Positions 21,685-24,365 of a stretch of DNA of 24,365 nt are shown piece after piece. A program made the position numbers and the translations under genes. The DNA lies in NCBI GenBank assembly GCA_023411215.1, contig JAEYOY010000005.1, positions 1 to 24,365 on the forward strand, in the 5' to 3' direction. Below the pieces are notes generated by a model that worked only from the letters and a program-made list of their open reading frames with translations, did not search any database and was not told the origin of the DNA. This stretch comes from Bacillota bacterium. Its GTDB lineage: Bacteria; Bacillota; Clostridia; Lachnospirales; Lachnospiraceae. Every line of letters starts with the position of its first letter. Within the stretch, counting starts at the first letter, position 1.

Positions 21685-21713
21685 TTTCAATTTATGTGGT
21701 AATAATGTATAAT
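21685..21713 (+). promoter_or_regulatory. Possible promoter of the NCS2 permease with long leader
   Basis: TTTCAA (21685-21690), 17 bp, TATAAT (21708-21713). A start near 21720 would give a 5' leader of about 330 bases. A second TATAAT at 21655-21660 has no good -35. The rest of 21395-21684 is AT-rich with nothing recognised. Confidence 0.45.
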
Positions 21714-21757
21714 AAGTTTATTATAAATGATGAAAGAGTGGTGATATTCTACAGCGC

Positions 21758-21815
21758 AATATTCAGAATAATACGAATTTTAAATACTTCTATTAATTTG
21801 AATATTATTTTTTTT
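21758..21815 (+). promoter_or_regulatory. Terminator-like hairpin in the NCS2 permease leader
   Basis: AATATTCA (21758-21765) and TGAATATT (21799-21806) can pair, followed by A and eight T's. The stem is AT-only with a large loop, so weak. Further downstream are the palindrome TTGATTAATCAA (21829-21840) and ACTAGG/CCTAGT (21841-21846, 21871-21876). No purine riboswitch core was found. Confidence 0.35.
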
Positions 21816-22048
21816 GCCACGTTTTAGATTGATTAATCAAACTAGGAATTACATGCTGACTTACTTGAAACCTAGTATAAGTTTGTGCAAAGTGTGCTTA
21901 ATTACTTTATCGATGCATTCACAAACTTCTAAGTGTGAAAAGTGCATTTTATTTTCACAATATTTATTTTGTTAATCAATGATCGTAAGATATATTGATT
22001 ATTTATATGCCGATTACTATGAACAAACAGAGGAAAGGAATTAAATCA

Positions 22049-23383
22049 ATGAATGCAAAGAAATCAGCAAGAACAGAATCAACGTTATTTGAATTAAACG
22101 GGAAGCCCAGTTGGGGAGCTTCCGTACCTCAGGCTTTGCAGCACGTGCTTGCAATGCTTGTAGGTAACATTACACCACCAATTCTGGTTGCTCAATTACT
22201 TGGGCTTCCGGAAGAAGAGAAAATTCTTCTGATGCAAGCTGCAATGATTATCGGTGGTCTTACTACCTTAATCCAGCTCTTCCCTATCTTCGGCTTTGGT
22301 ATGGGCTTACCGAATGTTATGGGTGTTGCCTTTGCGTATATGCCTATTTTAACAGCCATCGGTATGAATTACGGCATCCGTGCTATCTTTGGTGCCCAGT
22401 TGGTTGGTGCATTTGTCTCCATTTTCATAGGGGCAGGAATAGGCAAGATACGAAAATTCTTCCCTCCTATCGTAAGTGGTACTGTAGTATTAAGTATTGG
22501 ACTATCACTATATAGTACTGCTGTTACTTATATGGCAGGCGGCAATGCAAAGGCTGAGAACTTTGGCGATCCTAAGTATTGGCTCGTTGCTCTTGTTGTA
22601 CTTGCCATTACTCTTGCTTGTAACTTCTTCGGAAAGGGATATATTAAAGTATCCGGTATGTTGATAGGTATCGGAGCCGGCTATATTCTATCCATTGCTA
22701 TGGGCGGTATGGTTAGCTTTGATAATGTTGCTAATTCAAGCTGGATTGCTCTTCCACAGTTCCTGTACTGGGGTGTTGAATTCCATCCCTCCGCAATCCT
22801 GGCGATGATCATCATGTACATCGTACAAGCAGTACAAACAATTGGTGACGTATCCTCAACAGCGATTGGTGGTTTCAAACGTGAAGCAACCGACAAGGAA
22901 ATCGGTGGTGCGATCAAGGGTCAGGGTATCATGGGTATGCTTGGCGCTTGCATCGGCGGTCTTCCCACCGATCCATACAGCCAGAATGTAGGTCTTATCG
23001 TAACAACAAAGGTCGTTGCAAAACGAGTATTCGTTATTGTAGGTGGAATTATGCTTGCTGCCGGTTTAATTCCTAAGTTCGGTGCGGTCATGACTACCAT
23101 TCCTTACCCGGTTCTTGGTGGTGCTACGATTACTGTATTCGCAGCCATAACTATGTCCGGTATTCAATTAATCTCACAGCAACCTTTAAATTATCGTAAT
23201 AAAATGATCGTGGGTATCGCCTTAGCACTTGGAGTAGGCATTAGTACTGTATCTACTTCCTTACAGTTCTTCCCCATAGACGTTCAGAACATAATCGGTA
23301 AATCTCCTATCGTTGTGTCCTTCGTGGTGTCCTTCTTACTTAATATTATTGTACCAAAGGATGATTCTGTTGAAGAGGATTAA
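22049..23383 (+). CDS. NCS2-family nucleobase permease (xanthine/uracil/uric acid type)
   Basis: A 444-aa integral membrane symporter of the nucleobase-cation symporter-2 family. The family's key motifs are visible: the first-helix region PQALQHVLAMLVGNITPP, the TM8 acidic motif TIGDVSSTAIGG and the signature TDPYSQNVGLIVTTKVVAKR (Q-N-x-G in TM10). It is of the purine (xanthine/urate) subgroup judging by QNVG, but uracil cannot be excluded. Start: ATG 22049, 9 bases after AAAGGA (22034-22039); in-frame ATGs at 22019 and 22007 have no site. It has a long 5' leader and is followed by a hairpin repeat and a strong terminator at 23507. No purine enzyme genes are adjacent. Confidence 0.93.
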   Translation: MNAKKSARTESTLFELNGKPSWGASVPQALQHVLAMLVGNITPPILVAQLLGLPEEEKILLMQAAMIIGGLTTLIQLFPIFGFGMGLPNVMGVAFAYMPILTAIGMNYGIRAIFGAQLVGAFVSIFIGAGIGKIRKFFPPIVSGTVVLSIGLSLYSTAVTYMAGGNAKAENFGDPKYWLVALVVLAITLACNFFGKGYIKVSGMLIGIGAGYILSIAMGGMVSFDNVANSSWIALPQFLYWGVEFHPSAILAMIIMYIVQAVQTIGDVSSTAIGGFKREATDKEIGGAIKGQGIMGMLGACIGGLPTDPYSQNVGLIVTTKVVAKRVFVIVGGIMLAAGLIPKFGAVMTTIPYPVLGGATITVFAAITMSGIQLISQQPLNYRNKMIVGIALALGVGISTVSTSLQFFPIDVQNIIGKSPIVVSFVVSFLLNIIVPKDDSVEED

Positions 23384-23394
23384 TTAGACCTTTC

Positions 23395-23433
23395 ATAAAC
23401 AATAGAAATCAAGCTGTACGAACTTTCTATTGT
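23395..23433. repeat. Dispersed hairpin repeat, copy 2
   Basis: ATAAACAATAGA (23395-23406), 15 bases, ACTTTCTATTGT (23422-23433). The arms are identical to copy 1 (15737-15776) with a different middle. It starts 12 bases after the NCS2 stop. A second hairpin, CAGGGGC with GCCCCCTG (about 23443-23476), follows. Confidence 0.55.
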
Positions 23434-23506
23434 CATGAATTATCAGGGGCTGTCGCTATATTTTGATATGCCCCCTGTCAAGTCAATGTCATTAAGTTAA
23501 GCAAAA

Positions 23507-23545
23507 AAAAACGCTTACATCGGGAAAATAGATGTAAGCGTTTTT
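23507..23545. terminator. Strong bidirectional intrinsic terminator
   Basis: AAAAACGCTTACATC (23507-23521) pairs perfectly with GATGTAAGCGTTTTT (23531-23545), a 15-bp stem with a 9-base loop. It ends the NCS2 transcript and, on the other strand, would end the Arr relic. Confidence 0.92.
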
Positions 23546-23569
23546 CTCTATTTTTTCCTTCCATTTTCT

Positions 23570-23812
23570 TTACTCTGTACTTGAAAGCTCCACCCACTCT
23601 GTTTCTTCTCCAATAATTCTTAAAGGCTCATGGGAACGATAAGAACGCGTTAAATTACCTGGAAACTTCTTATCCGAAACATTTGGGTCGTTTTCAAATA
23701 CACCTGTTGGTTCAATTCTATAAATGCGTTCTCTTCCTTCTCCTTTTGCTAATACAGCTGCTGCATCTTCGATGTATGGAAACCTTTCAATAAAATGGCA
23801 AATCTGGAACAG
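23570..23812 (-). pseudogene. Rifampin ADP-ribosyltransferase (Arr)-like C-terminal relic
   Basis: An open frame of 80 codons on the minus strand ends with TAA at 23572-23570. It reads RIYRIEPTGVFENDPN, then KKFPGNLTRSYRSHEPLRII, the very characteristic C-terminal half of Arr enzymes (IYIVEPTG.FEDDPN...KKFPGNPT.SYR..EPLRI). Just upstream the frame meets a stop (23815-23813), and no ATG or ribosome site exists in it. The N-terminal half (NAD-site His/Tyr motifs, HGT) is missing, so it cannot be a working resistance gene. It lies back to back with the MFS gene at 23913, and the deletion breakpoint is probably close to 23800. Confidence 0.7.
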
Positions 23813-23828
23813 CTAAAATGCAATAGGA

Positions 23829-23837
23829 TGGTATAAT
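23829..23837 (+). promoter_or_regulatory. Extended -10 promoter for leader ORF and MFS 2
   Basis: TGGTATAAT (23829-23837) matches the extended -10 consensus; no -35 is evident. The expected start near 23844 lies about 20 bases before the leader ORF. Confidence 0.5.
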
Positions 23838-23865
23838 CTTATTATACATGAACAGAAGGAGTTTC

Positions 23866-23901
23866 ATGGACATCTATATACCCATTGATAAAAAATTATG
23901 A
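23866..23901 (+). CDS. Leader peptide MDIYIPIDKKL upstream of MFS 2
   Basis: An 11-codon ORF starts 4 bases after AGAAGGAG and ends in TGA at 23899-23901, which touches the AAGGAG ribosome site of the next gene. The MFS ATG follows 12 bases later. The tight coupling suggests translational control of the transporter. The sequence ATAAAAAATTAT occurs both at the end of this ORF and at the start of the MFS gene, so the ORF may have arisen by a short local duplication instead. Confidence 0.5.
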   Translation: MDIYIPIDKKL

Positions 23902-23912
23902 AGGAGTTTTAC

Positions 23913-24365
23913 ATGAATAAAAAATTATCTCAGTCCACCGTTTACTTAATTTATGCAGGCGCATCTTCTCTATTCTTCTCACTTGTTTTTACAGTAAGTC
24001 AAGTTTATAGGATAGATTCAATTCATCTGAACCCATTTCAGCTTGTACTGGTAGGCACGGTCCTTGAAACAGCCTGTTTCATTTTTGAAATACCAACAGG
24101 AATTGTAGCGGATATGAAAAGCAGAAAGTTATCCGTTATCATAGGTACAACACTGATTGGAGCTGCTTTTATCATAGAAGGTTCCATCCCATCCTTTGCC
24201 TCTGTCATTATCAGTCAGCTCCTATGGGGCCTGGGCTGCACCTTTACAAGCGGAGCGGAAGATGCATGGATCGCAGACGAACTTGATGGGAAAGGCTTGG
24301 ATACGATCTATCTAAAAGGAACTCAAGTTGGCCAAATATTCTCCTTTGTAGGAATAATCTGCAGC
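23913..24365 (+). CDS. MFS transporter (DHA3-like), 5' part, runs off the window
   Basis: The first 151 codons are present. AAGGAG (23901-23906) lies 6 bases before the ATG. The protein begins MNKKLSQSTVYLIYAGASS and shows about four helices. Motif A-like FEIPTGIVADMKSRKLS follows helix 2, and LLWGLGCTFTSGAEDAWIADEL follows, a pattern found in DHA3-type drug exporters and in the MFS gene at 2578-4143 (GQNLNSGSEEALLYDSM). The two are therefore likely distant paralogues. Substrate unknown; proximity to an Arr relic and a leader ORF fits a drug-resistance locus but does not prove it. Confidence 0.85.
   Translation, partial: MNKKLSQSTVYLIYAGASSLFFSLVFTVSQVYRIDSIHLNPFQLVLVGTVLETACFIFEIPTGIVADMKSRKLSVIIGTTLIGAAFIIEGSIPSFASVIISQLLWGLGCTFTSGAEDAWIADELDGKGLDTIYLKGTQVGQIFSFVGIICS

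Noticed and set aside
21600..22048. Purine riboswitch before the NCS2 permease
   Set aside because: The conserved three-way-junction sequences were looked for and not found.

Overview
The window looks like chromosome of a low-GC anaerobic Firmicute, most likely a Lachnospiraceae/Clostridium cluster XIVa relative. This is inferred from AT-rich spacers, strong AAAGGAG/AGGAGG ribosome sites, UTR-rich regulation and the gene mix (FNT channel, TcyP-type symporter, DHA3-like MFS pumps, MsrB, SIMPL protein, GH18-LRR secreted protein). No ribosomal RNA, tRNA, CRISPR array or prophage was seen. A scrap of an IS3-family transposase sits at the left edge.

Layout. 1-510: IS3 transposase tail, a 53-aa small protein and a two-way terminator. 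575-4463 (minus): a YdhF-like aldo/keto reductase, a DODA-type dioxygenase and an MFS transporter. The transporter has a 63-residue Asn/Asp/Ile tetrad tail and lies behind a leader-peptide/terminator attenuator. 4496-8270 (minus): a tRNA-dihydrouridine synthase and aconitase A. 8542-10170 (minus): a TcyP-like cystine symporter preceded by a 27-codon leader ORF ending in a run of Cys codons. 10272-11223 (minus): a formate/nitrite-family channel under a class II Crp/Fnr-type promoter. 11320-14152 (plus): a probable four-gene unit, GNAT, MerR regulator, GreA/B-like protein and DEDDh exonuclease, with a MerR-type N19 promoter at the front and a terminator at the back. 14228-18757 (minus): TSUP permease, MsrB, SIMPL protein, a HelD relic, an APH-fold kinase and an MBL hydrolase. 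18901-21391 (minus): GH18-LRR secreted protein and an nfo relic. 21685-23545 (plus): NCS2 nucleobase permease with a long leader. 23570-24365: an Arr-like relic (minus), then a second MFS gene (plus) that runs off the window behind an 11-codon leader ORF.

Two themes recur. First, several transport genes are preceded by short, well-primed ORFs: a poly-Cys leader before the cystine symporter, a 31-codon leader plus intrinsic terminator before MFS 1, and an 11-codon leader before MFS 2. Each suggests control by ribosome position, with cysteine limitation or ribosome-targeting drugs as the likely signals. Second, three genes are decayed remnants: helD and nfo each keep head and tail pieces around a missing middle, and arr keeps only its C-terminal part. 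The aldo/keto reductase and the GNAT-MerR operon share a similar TTGAC(A/T)-N19-TATAAT promoter with a TTAAAG dyad, so the local MerR protein may control both.

All family calls are from reading sequence motifs. No database search or folding program was run.
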